In this document: in pieces, positions 63,366 through 64,000 of the stretch
Layout: each line of letters opens with the position of its first letter
Position numbering within the stretch: position 1 is the stretch's first letter
Assembly (NCBI RefSeq): GCF_001542915.1
Contig: NZ_LNNH01000004.1
Location: 48,539-112,538 of the forward strand
DNA from: Peribacillus simplex
Lineage (GTDB): Bacteria; Bacillota; Bacilli; Bacillales; DSM-1321
DNA length: 64,000 nt
Direction: 5' to 3'
Notes under the pieces: model-generated
What the model was told of the DNA's origin: nothing
What the model saw: the letters and a program-made list of their open reading frames with translations, nothing else
The model's database searches: none
Made by a program: the position numbers and the translations under genes

Positions 63366-64000
63366 CGTTCCATTCCACTATGCGTGAGATGATTTGTATG
63401 ATGATCGTTTCGTTTCACTGCGTGAATACGAAAATGGCATCCTGCTTGCTCCCAGTTTGATGATTTGATGATGAACCTTTCGTTTCACTGCAAGTGCTCG
63501 CTTTCCGCGGGCGGTCCGTGAGCCTCCTCGGCTTTTAGCCTGCGGTGTCTCACCGTCGACACGCATTTCCCGCAGGAGTCTCTCACCCTCCGTTCCACTT
63601 CACTCTGCGTGAATACGAAAATGGCAGCCTGCTTGCTCCCCGTTTGATGATTTGGATGATGAACCTTTCGTTCACTGTAAGTGCTCGCTTTCCGCGGGCG
63701 GTCCGTGAGCCTTCTCGGCTTTTAGCCTGCGGTGTCTCACGTCGACACGCATTTCCCGCAGGAGTCTCGCACCCTCCGTTCCACTTCACTCTGCGTGAAT
63801 ACGAAAATGGCAGCCTGCTTGCTCCTCGTTTGATGATTTATATTCTGAACCTTTCGTTTCAATGTAAGTGCTCGCTTTCCGCGGGCGGTCCGTGAGCCTC
63901 CTCGGCTTTTAGCCTGCGGTGTCTCACGTCGACACGCATTTCCCGCAGGAGTCTCGCACCCTCCGTTCCACTTCACTCTGCGTGAATACGAAAATGGCAG
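63366..64000. repeat. tandem array of ~187-bp GC-rich repeats running past the right edge
   Basis: The core (GCTCGCTTTCCGCGGGC ... GAGCCTCCTCGGCTTTTAGCC ... ACGCATTTCCCGCAGGAGTC) starts at 63496, 63683 and 63870, a constant 187-bp period. Between cores lies a spacer (CCGTTCCACTTCACTCTGCGTGAATACG ... TTGCTCC ... GATGATTT, shown in parts) that is also repeated. Three cores are present, the first less regular, and the last unit is cut by the window end. CCGCGG/CCCGCAGG arms give dyad symmetry. The open frames inside it are repeat artefacts. Confidence 0.9.

Noticed and set aside
63545..63895. A 116-codon plus-strand frame with an internal repeated HAFPAGVSHPPFHFTLREY phrase
   Set aside because: It is the translation of the 187-bp repeats; it has no RBS, and minus-strand frames there show the same artefact.

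Overview
The window looks like chromosomal core DNA of a spore-forming Bacillaceae bacterium, most likely of the Peribacillus/Bacillus simplex type. Reasons: moderate G+C, strong AGGAGG-type ribosome binding sites, frequent TTG/GTG starts, S-box riboswitches, sporulation families (YjcZ, a GerT/CotM-like protein, a KinD-like kinase), and gene order close to the ypg-yph-ypi-ypj-ypm, yod and mtn regions of Bacillus subtilis. The genus is inferred; family assignments come from motif recognition without database searches.

Layout. 1-12 kb: the 3' end of an unrecognised gene, bsaA, a DegV protein, ypgQ, an ABC-F ATPase (YfmR-like), ypgR, ilvD, a secreted unknown, bacilliredoxin brxA, an RsmJ-like methyltransferase (ypiP), a convergent gamma-glutamyltransferase and, behind it, a 26-residue hydrophobic microprotein with a strong RBS. 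12-25 kb: ypjP, a TerC metal exporter, a PPEP/anthrax-lethal-factor-like metalloprotease, thyA-dfrA, ilvA with a good CodY-like box, tatA-tatC, ypmP, a second degV, ypmQ-ypmR-ypmS, a DUF4397 protein and msrA-msrB.

25-37 kb: an SGNH esterase, yjcZ behind a sigma-K-like promoter, an S66 peptidase, then a lysine/beta-lysine locus. The latter is yodT, two CoA-transferase subunits, yodQ and yodP, a sigma-54 activator (KamR-like), and kamA-yokU preceded by a near-perfect -24/-12 promoter. 37-45 kb: yozE with an orphan dCache histidine kinase, an unknown, yozD, deoD with a 13-bp inverted repeat next to its RBS, ctpA, a repeat block, and an LCP-family protein carrying a lipobox.

45-53 kb: the methionine salvage region, mtnK-mtnA, mtnU, mtnE and mtnW-X-B-D, with two S-box (SAM) riboswitches controlling mtnK-mtnA and mtnWXBD. 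53-64 kb: a CobW GTPase, small unknowns, a four-gene envelope-signalling cassette (beta-propeller lipoprotein, response regulator, kinase, FixH/YtkA-like lipoprotein), a CAP-domain secreted protein, a GerT/CotM-like protein, an SDR without its catalytic tyrosine, a MATE transporter, and a tandem array of ~187-bp GC-rich repeats running off the right edge.

No phage, CRISPR array, transposase, rRNA or tRNA was seen. The most unusual items are the microprotein, the PPEP-like protease, the SDR with a broken active site, the ~187-bp repeats and the signalling cassette.
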